Below, one piece after another: positions 52,041 to 61,280 of a DNA stretch of 64,000 nucleotides. Made by a program: the position numbers and the translations under genes. Position 1 is the stretch's first letter, and each line of letters opens with the position of its first letter. This DNA is from Caulobacter radicis (GTDB lineage: Bacteria > Pseudomonadota > Alphaproteobacteria > Caulobacterales > Caulobacteraceae). A model generated the notes under the pieces. It was given only the letters and a program-made list of their open reading frames with translations. It did not search any database and had not been told where the DNA came from. The stretch covers positions 1 through 64,000 of the forward strand of contig NZ_QDKO01000010.1 in NCBI RefSeq assembly GCF_003094615.1, given 5' to 3'.

Positions 52041-53204
52041 ATGACCAGCCCCGCGCCCGTTTCCGTCAGCATCGACCCCGTCGAGCTCGCCCAGGCCCTG
52101 ATCCGCCGCCCCTCCGTCACCCCCGCCGACGAGGGCGCGATGGACGTGCTGCAGCGACAGCTGGAAGGCCTTGGGTTCGACTGCCGCCGCATGAGGTTCG
52201 GCGAGATCGAGAACCTCTATGCCCGGCGCGGCGCGGCCCGGCCCAACCTCTGCTTCGCCGGCCACACCGACGTGGTGCCGGTGGGCGACGACGCGGCCTG
52301 GACCGCCGGGCCGTTCGAGGCCGAGATCAAGGACGGGGTGCTGTACGGCCGCGGCGCGGTCGACATGAAGTCGGCCATCGCCGCCTTCGTCTCGGCCGTG
52401 GCCCATACCGAGGAGGTCCCCGGTTCGATCAGCTTCCTGATCACCGGCGACGAGGAGGGCGTGGCCGAGGACGGCACGGTCAAGGTCGTCGAGGCCCTGG
52501 CCGCCGAGGGCGAGATCATCGACCACTGCATCGTCGGCGAGCCGACCAGCGCCAGCCTGCTGGGCGACATGGTCAAGATCGGCCGGCGGGGCAGCATCAA
52601 CGCCTGGATCGCCGTCGACGGCCGTCAGGGCCACGTGGCCTATCCGCACCGCGCCGCCAACCCGATCCCGGTGATGGTCGACATCCTCTCGCGCCTGCAG
52701 AGCCGGGTGCTGGACGAGGGCTATACCGGCTTCCAGCCGTCGAACCTGGAGATCACCACGGTCGACGTCGGCAATCCGGCCACCAACGTCATTCCCGCCA
52801 GCGCCAAGGCCCGCATCAACATCCGCTTCAACCCGGCCCACAAGGGCAAGGACCTGGCCGCCTGGATCGAGCACGAGTGCCGCGAGGCCGCCGAGGGCTT
52901 CTCGGGCCGCGTCGAGGCCCTGTGCAAGATCAGCGGCGAGGCGTTCCTGACCGAGCCTGGCCCCTTCACCGACGTCATCGTCGGCGCGGTGGGCGACGCC
53001 ACCGGCCGCGTGCCCGAGCTGTCGACCACCGGCGGCACCAGCGACGCGCGCTTCATCCGCGCCCTCTGCCCGGTGGTCGAGTTCGGCCTGGTGGGCTCGA
53101 CCATGCACCAGGTCGACGAGCGCGTGCCCGTGGAAGAAGTCCGCCAGCTGGCCGGCGCCTATACCGCGCTGATCCGGCGCTATTTCGAGGCGTTTTCGGG
53201 GTAG
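52041..53204 (+). CDS. dapE: succinyl-diaminopimelate desuccinylase
   Basis: 387 residues from ATG 52041. M20 metallopeptidase signatures: [12 protein letters not shown] (His75, Asp77), [14 protein letters not shown] (bridging Asp108), TGDEEG (catalytic Glu138, metal ligand Glu139), and the closing GGTSDARFI and [11 protein letters not shown]. It releases succinate from N-succinyl-LL-diaminopimelate for lysine and peptidoglycan synthesis. dapD of the same pathway lies 5.5 kb downstream on the other strand. No SD is obvious. Confidence 0.95.
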   Translation: MTSPAPVSVSIDPVELAQALIRRPSVTPADEGAMDVLQRQLEGLGFDCRRMRFGEIENLYARRGAARPNLCFAGHTDVVPVGDDAAWTAGPFEAEIKDGVLYGRGAVDMKSAIAAFVSAVAHTEEVPGSISFLITGDEEGVAEDGTVKVVEALAAEGEIIDHCIVGEPTSASLLGDMVKIGRRGSINAWIAVDGRQGHVAYPHRAANPIPVMVDILSRLQSRVLDEGYTGFQPSNLEITTVDVGNPATNVIPASAKARINIRFNPAHKGKDLAAWIEHECREAAEGFSGRVEALCKISGEAFLTEPGPFTDVIVGAVGDATGRVPELSTTGGTSDARFIRALCPVVEFGLVGSTMHQVDERVPVEEVRQLAGAYTALIRRYFEAFSG

Positions 53205-53207
53205 GGC

Positions 53208-53298
53208 AAAATCCTCGTCCTTCGACAGGCTCAGGATGAGGATTTTGGCTGACCGACCCGCGCAATAGCCCTCATCCTGAGCTTGTCGAAGGACGAGG
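53208..53298. repeat. family E inverted-repeat element, well preserved
   Basis: Two arms of about 29 bases each (left from 53213, right from 53270) are reverse complements with one mismatch and each contains a CTTCGACAGG/CTTGTCGAAG and CTCAGGATGAGG word. About 28 bases lie between. It starts 3 bases past the dapE stop codon and ends 25 bases before the glsA ATG. Confidence 0.85.
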
Positions 53299-53323
53299 GC
53301 GGCCCCGCTGACGGAACCGAGCC

Positions 53324-54244
53324 ATGAACGAGCTCTCCATCGACGAAGTCCTCGCCGAGGTCGCCGTGCTGGTGAAGCCGCACTTCGGCAAGGGCCGCGC
53401 GGCCGACTACATCCCCCAGCTGGCCGGCGTGCCGGGGACGAAGTTCGGCATGGCCGTGCGCACGGTCGACGGCGGCGAGCATGTGATCGGCGACGCCGAC
53501 GAGGGCTTTTCCGTCCAGAGCATCACCAAGGTGCTGAGCCTGGGCCTGGCGCTCAACCGCATCGGCGACGAGGTCTGGACCCGGGTGGGCAAGGAGCCCT
53601 CGGGCACGCCGTTCAACCACCTGTCGCTGCTGGAGGCCGAGGGCGGCTTCCCGCGCAACCCCTTCATCAACGCCGGCGCCCTGGCGGTGACCGACATCCT
53701 GCTCGACAAGGTGCGCGACCCGGCCGCCCTGGTCAGCGGCTTCGCCGGTTTCCTCGCCGACGGCCCGGTGGAAATCGACGAGGCGGTGGCCGCCTCCGAG
53801 CTCGACAACGCCTGGCAGAACCGCGCCATCGCCAACCTGATGCGCGGCAAGGGCACGGTGCGCCACGATCCCGAGGCCGTGGTCGCCGCCTATTGCCGCC
53901 AGTGCGCCCTGACCATGAGCTGCCGCCAGCTGGCCCGCGCCTTCCTGCCGCTGGCGGCCGGCGGCTTCTCGCCGGTGGTCGAGGAGACCATCTTCCCCGA
54001 GCGCCTGACCCGGCGCCTCAACGCCTTGCTGCTGACCTGCGGGATCTATGACAGCGTCGGCAGCTTCGCCTACCGCGTCGGCCTGCCGGCCAAGAGCGGC
54101 GTCGGCGGCGGCATCGTCGCCGTCGTGCCGGGCAAGGCGACGGTGGCCGTCTGGTCGCCCGAGCTCGACCGCTTCGGCACCTCGGTGGTGGGGGCCAGCG
54201 CGCTGGAGGCGTTCGCCCAGCTGACCAACTGCTCGGTGCTGTAG
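53324..54244 (+). CDS. glsA: glutaminase A
   Basis: 306 residues. Serine-dependent beta-lactamase-like glutaminase with the SxxK nucleophile in SVQSITKV (Ser66, Lys69), ADYIPQLAG, NPFINAGALAVTD, SCRQLARAFLPLAAGG and KSGVGGGIVAVVPG. It hydrolyses glutamine to glutamate and ammonia; in this window it complements gdhZ in glutamine/glutamate catabolism. It has no other genes in its unit. Confidence 0.95.
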   Translation: MNELSIDEVLAEVAVLVKPHFGKGRAADYIPQLAGVPGTKFGMAVRTVDGGEHVIGDADEGFSVQSITKVLSLGLALNRIGDEVWTRVGKEPSGTPFNHLSLLEAEGGFPRNPFINAGALAVTDILLDKVRDPAALVSGFAGFLADGPVEIDEAVAASELDNAWQNRAIANLMRGKGTVRHDPEAVVAAYCRQCALTMSCRQLARAFLPLAAGGFSPVVEETIFPERLTRRLNALLLTCGIYDSVGSFAYRVGLPAKSGVGGGIVAVVPGKATVAVWSPELDRFGTSVVGASALEAFAQLTNCSVL

Positions 54245-54261
54245 AGCCCCCTCCTATTCTC

Positions 54262-54395
54262 CCGTCATTCCCGCCCTTGTGGCGGGAGCCCCTGGTTCCG
54301 CTGGTACGTGAGGCGCAAGCGGCGTGCTGAGCACGCCGCCCCTCCCGCCCTTGCGGCCGAAAGAGAGGTTCCCGCCACAAGGGCGGGAATGACGG
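54262..54395. repeat. family F inverted-repeat element
   Basis: The left arm CCGTCATTCCCGCCC, TTGTGGCGGGAGCCCC and the right arm GGTTCCCGCCAC, AAGGGCGGGAATGACGG. The interior GTACGTGAGGCGCAAGCGG matches that of the truncated copy at 25521. It begins 18 bases after the glsA stop codon and ends 16 bases before the FNR-like box. Confidence 0.82.
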
Positions 54396-54410
54396 GCGGA
54401 TCAAGGGCCT

Positions 54411-54424
54411 TTGACACAGATCAA
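54411..54424 (+). promoter_or_regulatory. FNR/FixK-type box
   Basis: TTGAC-ACAG-ATCAA fits the FNR/FixK palindrome TTGAT-N4-ATCAA at nine of ten positions. The centre is 61 bases before the ATG of the small membrane protein; with class II geometry (-41.5) transcription would start near 54459, leaving a 20-base leader. Function is inferred from the motif and spacing. Confidence 0.6.
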
Positions 54425-54478
54425 GGCGCCCCGTCGCCCGCCGACGCACCCTCCATCCGTTCCCCGATGGAGCCCGCC

Positions 54479-54586
54479 ATGCCGATCGCCCAGCTCGCCT
54501 ATCTCGGTTTCGTCCTCGCCGCCTTCGGCGTGTTCATGCTGGCGCTGGGATCGGTCTGGATCGCCGAGCGCGCTTCGGACGACTGA
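54479..54586 (+). CDS. 35-residue membrane protein, predicted oxygen-regulated
   Basis: ATG 54479 is preceded by ATGGAG at a 6-base gap; an ATG 12 bases upstream is also in frame. The protein is one hydrophobic span (LAYLGFVLAAFGVFMLALGSV, residues 6-26) with a short acidic tail (WIAERASDD). Size and topology recall small subunits of terminal oxidases such as CydX or other miniproteins, but no homology is claimed. It has its own FNR/FixK-like box and a terminator-like hairpin after it, which argues for a genuine independently regulated gene. Confidence 0.6.
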   Translation: MPIAQLAYLGFVLAAFGVFMLALGSVWIAERASDD

Positions 54587-54596
54587 CCGTTTCGAG

Positions 54597-54624
54597 AGTC
54601 CCGGTTCCCTCCACCCACGGGACT
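54597..54624 (+). terminator. hairpin after the 35-residue membrane protein gene
   Basis: AGTCCCG, 14-base loop, CGGGACT followed by TT. It lies 10 bases after the stop codon. The T-run is short, so termination is probable rather than certain. Confidence 0.5.
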
Positions 54625-54711
54625 TTCACCCGGAGACCGATGTCGGTCGGCCTCCGGTTCCTCGCGGCCTTCGCCGGATGTCGAGCCGGCGAGGGCCGCG
54701 GGCCCTGGCCT

Positions 54712-55455
54712 TCAGTCCTCGTAACCCACGCCCACCAGGTAGAGCCCGTCGGCCGGGGCCACCGGTCCGCAGGCGCGGCGATCCTTCGCCTCCAGGGCTT
54801 TCCTGACGTCGCCGGGCTCCCAGCGGCCGGCGCCCACCTCGACCAGCGTGCCCGTCATCGAGCGCACCTGGCGGTGCAGGAACGAGCGCGCCTCGAAGTC
54901 GAGGTGGATCTCCTCGCCCACCCGCCGCACGCGGGCCACGTCGAGGGTCTTCATCGGGCTCTGGGCCTGGCAGTGCATGTCGCGGAAGGTGGTGAAGTCG
55001 TGCAGGCCGACCAGCGCCTGGGCCGCCGCATGCATGGCCTCGTGGTCGAGGTCCTTCTTCATGTGCCAGACCTTGCCCTTGTCGAGGGCCGGCGGGGCGC
55101 GGCGGTTGAGGATCCGGTAGAGGTAGCGCCGCTCGTTGGCCGAGAACCGCGCGTGCCAGCCCTCCGGCGCGACGGCCGCGTCCAGGATCGACACCGCCTC
55201 GCGGGTCAGGTGGGCGTTCAGGGCGTTCATCACCGTCTGGGCCGGCCAGTCGCGCTCGAGGTCGACATGCACCACCTGGCCCGTCGCATGCACGCCGGTG
55301 TCGGTGCGGCCGGCCGCGGCGATGCGCAGCTCCTGTCCTGAGAAGGCCTTCACCGCCGCCTCGATCGCCCCCTGCACGCTGGGCAGGGTCGCCTGGGCCT
55401 GGAAGCCCGAATAGGGACGGCCGTCGTATTCGACGAGGAGGCGGTAGCGAGGCAT
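54712..55455 (-). CDS. truA: tRNA pseudouridine(38-40) synthase
   Basis: 247 residues. Catalytic Asp52 lies in [17 protein letters not shown], with [37 protein letters not shown] and [17 protein letters not shown] following. It modifies U38-U40 in the anticodon arm of many tRNAs. Its ATG overlaps the fmt stop by one base (TGATG), so it is translationally coupled to fmt. Confidence 0.95.
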   Translation of the reverse strand: MPRYRLLVEYDGRPYSGFQAQATLPSVQGAIEAAVKAFSGQELRIAAAGRTDTGVHATGQVVHVDLERDWPAQTVMNALNAHLTREAVSILDAAVAPEGWHARFSANERRYLYRILNRRAPPALDKGKVWHMKKDLDHEAMHAAAQALVGLHDFTTFRDMHCQAQSPMKTLDVARVRRVGEEIHLDFEARSFLHRQVRSMTGTLVEVGAGRWEPGDVRKALEAKDRRACGPVAPADGLYLVGVGYED

Positions 55456-56393
55456 CAGGCCAGGACCGTCCCGGCCGCCAGCGGGAAGCCGCGCACGAAG
55501 ACCTCGGCCTCCTGCACGCCCTTGCCCTCGCGCTGGGCCTTGAGCAGGCGGACGGAGCCTTCACCGCAGGCGATCAGCAGGGCGTCGTCGAGCACGGTTC
55601 CGGCCGCGCCCCCATCGTGATTGGCGGCGTCTTCCACCTTCGACAGCAGCGCCTTCACCCGCACCGGGCCCTTGTCCGACGGGGCCTCGAACCAGGCGCC
55701 GGGGAAGGGCGACAGGCCGCGGATGTGGCGGTCGACCTCGGCGGCGGTGCGGCTCCAGTCGATACGGGCCTCGGCCGGCTTGATCTTCTTGGCGTAGGTG
55801 ACGCCGTCCTGGCTCTGCTGGGTCTCGACCGCGCCGCCGCGCTCGATGGCGGCCAGGGCCACGGGCAGCAGGCGCGCGCCCACGGCGGCCAGGCGGTCGT
55901 GTAGGCTGGCCACGGTGTCCAGCGCGTCGATGCGCACGCTCTCCGACAGCAGCACCGGGCCTTCGTCCAGGCCCTCGCTCATCCGCATCACCTGGACGCC
56001 CGTCACGGGATCCCCGGCCATGATCGCCCGCTGGATCGGCGCGGCGCCCCGCCAGCGGGGCAGCAGGCTGGCGTGCAGGTTGAAGCAGCCCAGCTTGGGC
56101 GCCTCCAGCACCTCCTTCACGAGGATCTGGCCGAAGGCGACGACGACGGCGGCGTCGAGGTCCAGGGCCTTGAAGGCCTCGATCTCCTCGGGGGTCTTCA
56201 TCGACGCCGGCGTGCGCACCGGCAGCCCCAGGCCTTCGGCGAAGGCGTGGACCGGCGAGGGCTTCAGCTCCTGGCCGCGACCGCGCGGGGCCGGCGGCTG
56301 GGAATATACGGCGACGATCTCGTGGCCGCTGGCGACCAGCTCGGCCAGGCAGGCGACGGCGAAATCGGGAGTTCCGAGAAAGGCGATGCGCAT
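55455..56393 (-). CDS. fmt: methionyl-tRNA formyltransferase
   Basis: 312 residues. Signatures: [59 protein letters not shown] (catalytic Asn-His) and [10 protein letters not shown]. The C-terminal domain is complete. It formylates initiator Met-tRNA. The usual upstream partner def (peptide deformylase) is not adjacent here; the upstream gene is a divergent lipoprotein. Confidence 0.95.
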   Translation of the reverse strand: MRIAFLGTPDFAVACLAELVASGHEIVAVYSQPPAPRGRGQELKPSPVHAFAEGLGLPVRTPASMKTPEEIEAFKALDLDAAVVVAFGQILVKEVLEAPKLGCFNLHASLLPRWRGAAPIQRAIMAGDPVTGVQVMRMSEGLDEGPVLLSESVRIDALDTVASLHDRLAAVGARLLPVALAAIERGGAVETQQSQDGVTYAKKIKPAEARIDWSRTAAEVDRHIRGLSPFPGAWFEAPSDKGPVRVKALLSKVEDAANHDGGAAGTVLDDALLIACGEGSVRLLKAQREGKGVQEAEVFVRGFPLAAGTVLA

Positions 56394-56530
56394 GGCGGGG
56401 GTTTAGCGGTCGGAAGGCCCGGGGGAAAGCCGTGCGGGCGCCAGAGTCGGAACCTCGACCTTGGCCGCGCCGTTCTCTGCTCGACCTGTATCAACCAAGA
56501 TCGTCGCCAAGTTCGTCGGAGGAACACCAG

Positions 56531-56887
56531 ATGCGCACCCTCGCCCTGATCGCCGTCTCGGCCCTAGCCCTGTCGGCCGCCGCCTGCTCGGACCAGCACG
56601 CTCAGCAGATCAAGGAAGGCGCCAGCGCCGCCGGCCAGGACATCAAGGACGCCGCCAACGAGATCAAGAACGATCCGGACGTCAAGGAAGCCGGCACGGC
56701 GCTGAAGGAAAGCAGCAAGGAGACCGCCGCCGAGCTGAAGGCCGCCGCGGGCGACGCCGTCGACGCGGCCAAGGTGGCCGGAGCCAAGGCCGGCGACGCC
56801 GCCCAGGAAGCCGGCAAGGACATCACCCGCGAGAGCAAGGAAGCCGGCTCGGCCGCCAAGAAGGAAGTCCACGAGGCCACCCGCTAG
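56531..56887 (+). CDS. Ala/Lys-rich lipoprotein with LEA-like helical repeats
   Basis: 118 residues from ATG 56531, 8 bases after GGAGG. Signal peptide with a lipobox (LSAAAC, Cys around residue 19). The mature part is a long charged amphipathic helix with 11-residue-like repeats rich in Ala, Lys, Glu and Asp (GASAAGQDIKDAANEIKND, KESSKETAAELKAAAGDAVD), resembling late-embryogenesis-abundant or YtxH-type stress proteins. It is possibly a periplasmic desiccation or envelope-stress lipoprotein; the function is unproven. It is convergent with the DUF805 gene. Confidence 0.75.
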   Translation: MRTLALIAVSALALSAAACSDQHAQQIKEGASAAGQDIKDAANEIKNDPDVKEAGTALKESSKETAAELKAAAGDAVDAAKVAGAKAGDAAQEAGKDITRESKEAGSAAKKEVHEATR

Positions 56888-56895
56888 GGGTGGCC

Positions 56896-57345
56896 TCAGC
56901 GCCGCGCGGGTTCGGCCCCATAGCGGTTGTCGCCCCGCGTGCCGCGCAGGAAGCCCAGCTCCACCCACGCCCAGATCGACAGGGCCAGGGCCGCCAGGGC
57001 CAGCAGCGGCGCGGCCAGGATCAGCACGGAGTCGCCCGCGTATAGCCCGCTGGCCAGGCCGCTGAGCGCATAGGGGCCGACGGCGAAGACGGCCATCCAC
57101 CAGGCCGTCTTGCCCCGGTCATGCAGGCGGCGCACCGCCACGCAGACGCCGGCCGCCAGCACCGGCAGGAACAGCAGGCACGGAACCGCGCCCAGCCAGC
57201 CGCCGGCCTGGGTGGCCAGCACCGTCAGGGTCAGCACCAGGGCGGTGGCCAGGGCCAGTCCGGCCTGCGTGCGCCAGTAGTCCAGCCGCGAGGCGCGGCC
57301 GGAAAGGGCGAAGATCGGCTTCAGTCGGTGGAAAAGGCCCCGCAT
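56896..57345 (-). CDS. DUF805 membrane protein
   Basis: 149 residues, with four hydrophobic spans and the DUF805 signatures at the N-terminus (FALSGRASRLDYWRTQ) and after the second span (VAVRRLHDRGKTAWWM), ending in WVELGFLRGTRGDNRYG. Small inner-membrane family of unknown role. It follows the LRR-kinase gene on the same strand after a 27-base gap. Confidence 0.88.
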   Translation of the reverse strand: MRGLFHRLKPIFALSGRASRLDYWRTQAGLALATALVLTLTVLATQAGGWLGAVPCLLFLPVLAAGVCVAVRRLHDRGKTAWWMAVFAVGPYALSGLASGLYAGDSVLILAAPLLALAALALSIWAWVELGFLRGTRGDNRYGAEPARR

Positions 57346-57372
57346 GCGGAGACTAGAGCCTGTGTCGGGCGA

Positions 57373-58653
57373 TCAGGAAAGGGCCGCCAGGACCTCGGCC
57401 ATCGACGGACGCGCCGCGCCGTCGGGCTGGACGCAGGTCGCCTCCAGCGCGCGCAGGGCCGCCGGAGCCTGGCCGTCGAGGCGGTCCAGCAGCTCGCCCA
57501 GCAGCAGGCCGAAGGCCCGCACGTCCAGCGGCGTCCAGCGGCCTTCCTCGCCGGCCGGCAGGAACGCTGCCGCGCCGAAATCGCTGAGCACGGCCGCGCC
57601 CATGTCGCCGTCCCACAGCACATTGTGTGCGTAGAGATCGCCATGCTGCAAACCTCGCCCATGCAGGTGGGCCGCGCCGGCGGCCACGTCGCGGGCGATG
57701 CGGCGGGCCGTGTCGAGCGGGAAGGCCTGGCCGGGCGCATAGACGTCGCGGCTACAGCTCTGCGCGCTGGGCGGACCGGCCAGGACGCGCCAGCTTTCCG
57801 GCAGCAGCGGCATCAGCAGGCCATCGGCGCCGTCGGGATGCCCCTCGATCCGCCCCAGGGCGCCCGTCAGGTTGGGGTGCTCGCCGGCGGCCAGGCAGGC
57901 GGCCATCTCGCGCTCGGGCAGGCCATCGCTGGTCATGGTCCCGCGAAACAGCTTCAGGGCCGCCGGGCGGCCGTTCCAGGCGGTCTCGAAGACGTCGCCC
58001 GAGGCGCCGCGCCCCAGCGGGCGGCCCAGCGACAGCGCGCTCCAGGCCACGGGCGGCGCGGCGGCTCCCGTCGCGGTGTCGAACGGATTGCCGGCCCAGG
58101 CCAGCCAGGCCAGCGCCGGCAGGTCGGCCAGCCAGCCGGGCAGGGCTTCGAAGCGGTTGGCGGCGATGCGCAGCAGTTCAAGGTTCGAGGCCTGACCCAG
58201 GCTTTCGGGCAGGGTCGACAGGCGGTTGCCGGCCAGCATCACCTTCTGAAGCGCCGGGCGTTCGCCCAGGGCGGCGGGCAGGGTCTCGATGCGGTTGTCG
58301 GTCAGGGTCAGCCAGCGCAGGGCCGGCGACAGCGCCTCGCCGGGGATCGTCTCGATCCCGCAGCCCCGGAAGCCGACCTGGCTGAGCGCCGGCAGGTCGC
58401 CCAGAACCTCCGGCAGCGCGCCAAACGGCGCGCCCGAGGCGAACAGCACCGTCAGGCGCCTGAGGCGGGAAAAGTCATGGGGCAGGGCCGAAATCCGGGT
58501 GCGGCCGATGTCCAGCACCTCCAGCGTGTCGGCAAGGGCGAAGACCTCCGGCGGGACCTGCGTGAGGTCCGCGCCGGAAAGGTCCAGCCTGGTCGCGCCG
58601 GCCAGGTCGCCGGCGCGCAGGGCGGCCAGTGTCTTGTCAACGGCCGCCCCCAT
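57373..58653 (-). CDS. leucine-rich-repeat protein kinase
   Basis: 426 residues. Residues 20-190 hold about seven LRR units (TRLDLSGADLTQVPPEVF, LRWLTLTDNRIETLPAAL, LQKVMLAGNRLSTLPESL). Residues 205-426 form a protein-kinase fold: glycine loop LGRGASGDVF (213-222), Lys234 in AALKLFRG, catalytic loop HGDLYAHN (Asp339, Asn344) in place of HRDLKxxN, and DFG at 358-360. The residues needed for phosphotransfer are present, so it may be active. No signal peptide or span is visible, so it is cytoplasmic. It begins 7 bases after dapD on the same strand, so it is likely co-transcribed. Targets are unknown. Confidence 0.88.
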   Translation of the reverse strand: MGAAVDKTLAALRAGDLAGATRLDLSGADLTQVPPEVFALADTLEVLDIGRTRISALPHDFSRLRRLTVLFASGAPFGALPEVLGDLPALSQVGFRGCGIETIPGEALSPALRWLTLTDNRIETLPAALGERPALQKVMLAGNRLSTLPESLGQASNLELLRIAANRFEALPGWLADLPALAWLAWAGNPFDTATGAAAPPVAWSALSLGRPLGRGASGDVFETAWNGRPAALKLFRGTMTSDGLPEREMAACLAAGEHPNLTGALGRIEGHPDGADGLLMPLLPESWRVLAGPPSAQSCSRDVYAPGQAFPLDTARRIARDVAAGAAHLHGRGLQHGDLYAHNVLWDGDMGAAVLSDFGAAAFLPAGEEGRWTPLDVRAFGLLLGELLDRLDGQAPAALRALEATCVQPDGAARPSMAEVLAALS

Positions 58654-58660
58654 CGCGCGA

Positions 58661-59506
58661 TCAGTCGCGCAGCAGGTCGTTGATCGAGGTCTTCGAGCGG
58701 GTCTGGGCGTCGACCGTCTTGACGATCACGGCGCAGTAGAGGCTCGGACCGCCGTTCTTGTCGGGCAGGCTGCCCGGCACCACGACGCTGTAGGGCGGCA
58801 CCTTGCCGACGTGGATCTCGCCGGTCTTGCGGTCGACGATCTTGGTCGAGGCCGACAGGTAGACGCCCATCGACAGGACCGAGCCCTCGCCGACGACCAC
58901 GCCCTCGACCACTTCCGAGCGGGCGCCGATGAAGCAGTTGTCCTCGATGATGGTCGGGTTGGCCTGCAGCGGCTCCAGCACGCCGCCGATGCCGACGCCG
59001 CCCGACAGGTGGACGTGCTTGCCGATCTGGGCGCACGAACCGACCGTGACCCAGGTGTCGACCATGGTGCCCTCGTCGACGAAGGCGCCGATGTTCACGA
59101 ACGACGGCATCAGGATGACGTTCTTGGCCACGTGCGAGCCGCGGCGGACGATGGCGCCCGGCACGGCGCGGAAGCCGGCGGCCTCGAACTGCGGGGCTTC
59201 CCAGCCGTCGAACTTGTTGGGAACCTTGTCCCACCACGGACCGACGCCGCCGCCGAGCGTGCCGGCGCGCATGACGCTGTTGGGGTTCAGGCGGAACGAC
59301 AGCAGCACGGCCTTCTTCAGCCACTGGTGGGTGGTCCACGCGCCGTCGATCTTTTCCGAGACGCGGGCCTTGCCGCTGTCGAGCAGCAGCAGGGCTTCTT
59401 CCACGGCGGTGCGGACCGGGCCGGTGGTGGCGGTCGAGACGCCGTCGCGGGCTTCCCAGGCGGCTTCGATCTCGGTCTGCAGGTCGGCGAGGGTCAGGGC
59501 GGTCAT
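58661..59506 (-). CDS. dapD: tetrahydrodipicolinate N-succinyltransferase
   Basis: 281 residues. N-terminal helical domain with [13 protein letters not shown], then a left-handed beta-helix of hexapeptide repeats ([55 protein letters not shown]). It uses succinyl-CoA in the succinylase branch of lysine/diaminopimelate synthesis; dapE in this window acts later in the same branch. It starts within the stop of the HAD phosphatase gene (ATGA). Confidence 0.95.
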   Translation of the reverse strand: MTALTLADLQTEIEAAWEARDGVSTATTGPVRTAVEEALLLLDSGKARVSEKIDGAWTTHQWLKKAVLLSFRLNPNSVMRAGTLGGGVGPWWDKVPNKFDGWEAPQFEAAGFRAVPGAIVRRGSHVAKNVILMPSFVNIGAFVDEGTMVDTWVTVGSCAQIGKHVHLSGGVGIGGVLEPLQANPTIIEDNCFIGARSEVVEGVVVGEGSVLSMGVYLSASTKIVDRKTGEIHVGKVPPYSVVVPGSLPDKNGGPSLYCAVIVKTVDAQTRSKTSINDLLRD

Positions 59507-60168
59507 TGGTCGGATCCCTTCAGGCGCGCCGAGCTCAGGAACCCGGCGAGGTCGTTGGTGCGATGATGGACGTGTTCGGAGGTCGAGGCGGCCGCGTGGG
59601 CGCCGACCAGGACGGTGGTCATGCCCAGCCGCGCGGCGGGGACGAGGTTCTTCTCGCTGTCCTCGAAGAAGGCCGTGGTCGGCGGATCGATGGCGTGCAG
59701 CTTGGTGATCTTGTCGAAGGTCGCCAGCGAGGGCTTGGGGATGTAGTCGGCCGTCTCGATCGCGAAGACGTCCTCGAACAGGTCCCGCAGCCCCAGGTGG
59801 CCCAGCACCCGTTCGGCATGGCCCAGCGAGCCGTTGGTGAACACCAGCCGGCGGCCGGGCAGGGCGTTGATGGCGTCATGCAGCGCCTGGTCGGGGACCA
59901 GGTTCTCCATCGACACGTCGTGCACCTCCTCCAGGAACTGGGCGGGGTCCATGCCGTGATAGGTCATCAGCCCGGCCAGGGTGGTGCCGTGCTCGAGGTA
60001 GTATTTCTTCTGCAACGCCCGGGCCTCCTCGCGGGGCAGGCCCGTGAAGCGCTCGACGAAGTCGGTCATCCGGCCCTCGATCAGGCCCATGAACTGGGTC
60101 TCGGCCGGATAGAGGGTGTTGTCGAGGTCGAACAGCCAGGTGTCGACGTGGGTGAGGTCGATGGTCAT
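59503..60168 (-). CDS. HAD-superfamily pyrimidine 5'-nucleotidase-like phosphatase
   Basis: 221 residues from ATG 60168; an upstream extension to 60276 only reads through the repeat. HAD motif I is [10 protein letters not shown] (Asp14, Asp16), motif II FTNGS, motif III with Lys in [10 protein letters not shown], motif [11 protein letters not shown]. It belongs to the SDT1-like pyrimidine 5'-nucleotidase group usual in alphaproteobacteria. The stop overlaps the dapD start by 4 bases (ATGA), implying coupled translation. The substrate in vivo is unknown. Confidence 0.9.
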   Translation of the reverse strand: MTIDLTHVDTWLFDLDNTLYPAETQFMGLIEGRMTDFVERFTGLPREEARALQKKYYLEHGTTLAGLMTYHGMDPAQFLEEVHDVSMENLVPDQALHDAINALPGRRLVFTNGSLGHAERVLGHLGLRDLFEDVFAIETADYIPKPSLATFDKITKLHAIDPPTTAFFEDSEKNLVPAARLGMTTVLVGAHAAASTSEHVHHRTNDLAGFLSSARLKGSDQ

Positions 60169-60176
60169 GGCTGGAA

Positions 60177-60298
60177 CCTCCCCCTGTGGGGGAGGCGATC
60201 GCGGAGCGATCGGTGGGGGGAGGGACCTTGGCGCGGCGGAAGCTGAGAACGGCCCCCCTCCGGCCCTTCGGGCCACCTCCCCCAGAGGGGGAGGATCC
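60177..60298. repeat. family C inverted-repeat element
   Basis: The left half CCTCCCCCTGTGGGGGAGG, GATCGCGGAGCGATC, GGTGGGGGGAGGG. The right half GCCCCCCTCC-type, GGCCCTTCGGGCC, CCTCCCCCAGAGGGGGAGG. It fills the gap between argB and the HAD phosphatase gene. Confidence 0.82.
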
Positions 60299-60304
60299 TG
60301 TCGA

Positions 60305-61219
60305 TCATTTCGAGATCAGCGTGCCCGCGCCGTGCTCGCTGAACAGCTCCACCAGCATGGCGTGCGGGCGGCGGCCGTCGAGGATGACCACGGCTTCGAC
60401 GCCGCTCTCCACGGCGTGGATGGCGTTCTCGAGCTTGGGGATCATGCCGCCGGTGGCCACGCCGTCGGCGATCAGCTGGCGGGCCTGCTCGATGGTCATC
60501 TCGCGGATCAGCTCGCCGTCGGCGTCCAGCACGCCCTTGATGTCGGTCAGCATCAGCATCCGCTTGGCCTTCAGGGCGCCCGCCAGGGCGCCGGCGACCG
60601 TGTCGGCGTTGATGTTGAAGGTCTCGCCCTGCTCGGAGACGCCGATCGGGGCGATCACCGGGATGTAGTCGGTTTCCGAGGTCAGCAGCGCCTGGATCAG
60701 GTGCGGGTCGACCTTGGTCGGCTCGCCCACGAAGCCCAGGTCGACGGCCTGCTCGATGTTGCTGTCCGGATCCTTCTTGGTCCGGGTCACCTTCTCGGCG
60801 GTGATCAGGCGGGCGTCCTTGCCCGACAGGCCCACGCCGCGCACGTCGGCCTCGGCGCCGGCGAGCGTGATCCAGTTGGCGATTTCCTTGTTGATGGCCC
60901 CCGACAGGACCATCTCGGCCACTTCCATCGTGGCCTCGTCGGTGACGCGCAGGCCGTCGATGAAGGTCGACTTCACGCCGGCCTTGTCGAGCATGCGGCT
61001 GATCTGCGGACCGCCGCCGTGAACCACCACGGGATGCACGCCCAGCAGCTTCAGCAGCACGGCGTCGGCCGCGAACAGCTTGGCCACCTCTTCCTGGCCC
61101 ATGGCGTGGCCGCCGTATTTGATCACGACCGTCTCGCGGTCGTAGATCTGGATATAGGGCAGGGCCTCGGCCAAAGTCTTGGCGGTGGCCCAGCCAGCTT
61201 CCTCGGCGACGTTGGTCAA
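60305..61219 (-). CDS. argB: N-acetylglutamate kinase
   Basis: 304 residues. Amino-acid-kinase signatures: [55 protein letters not shown] and [13 protein letters not shown]. It phosphorylates N-acetylglutamate in arginine synthesis. The N-terminal helix before residue 28 is the type found in arginine-sensitive, hexameric forms. It lies upstream of the HAD phosphatase, dapD and LRR-kinase genes on the same strand, with a family C element between. Confidence 0.95.
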   Translation of the reverse strand: MTNVAEEAGWATAKTLAEALPYIQIYDRETVVIKYGGHAMGQEEVAKLFAADAVLLKLLGVHPVVVHGGGPQISRMLDKAGVKSTFIDGLRVTDEATMEVAEMVLSGAINKEIANWITLAGAEADVRGVGLSGKDARLITAEKVTRTKKDPDSNIEQAVDLGFVGEPTKVDPHLIQALLTSETDYIPVIAPIGVSEQGETFNINADTVAGALAGALKAKRMLMLTDIKGVLDADGELIREMTIEQARQLIADGVATGGMIPKLENAIHAVESGVEAVVILDGRRPHAMLVELFSEHGAGTLISK

Positions 61220-61280
61220 AGGCGGTGGTCCTGGTGCGCGAAAATAGGCGCGCCTCGATAGCGGACCCCGCCCCCCCTGT

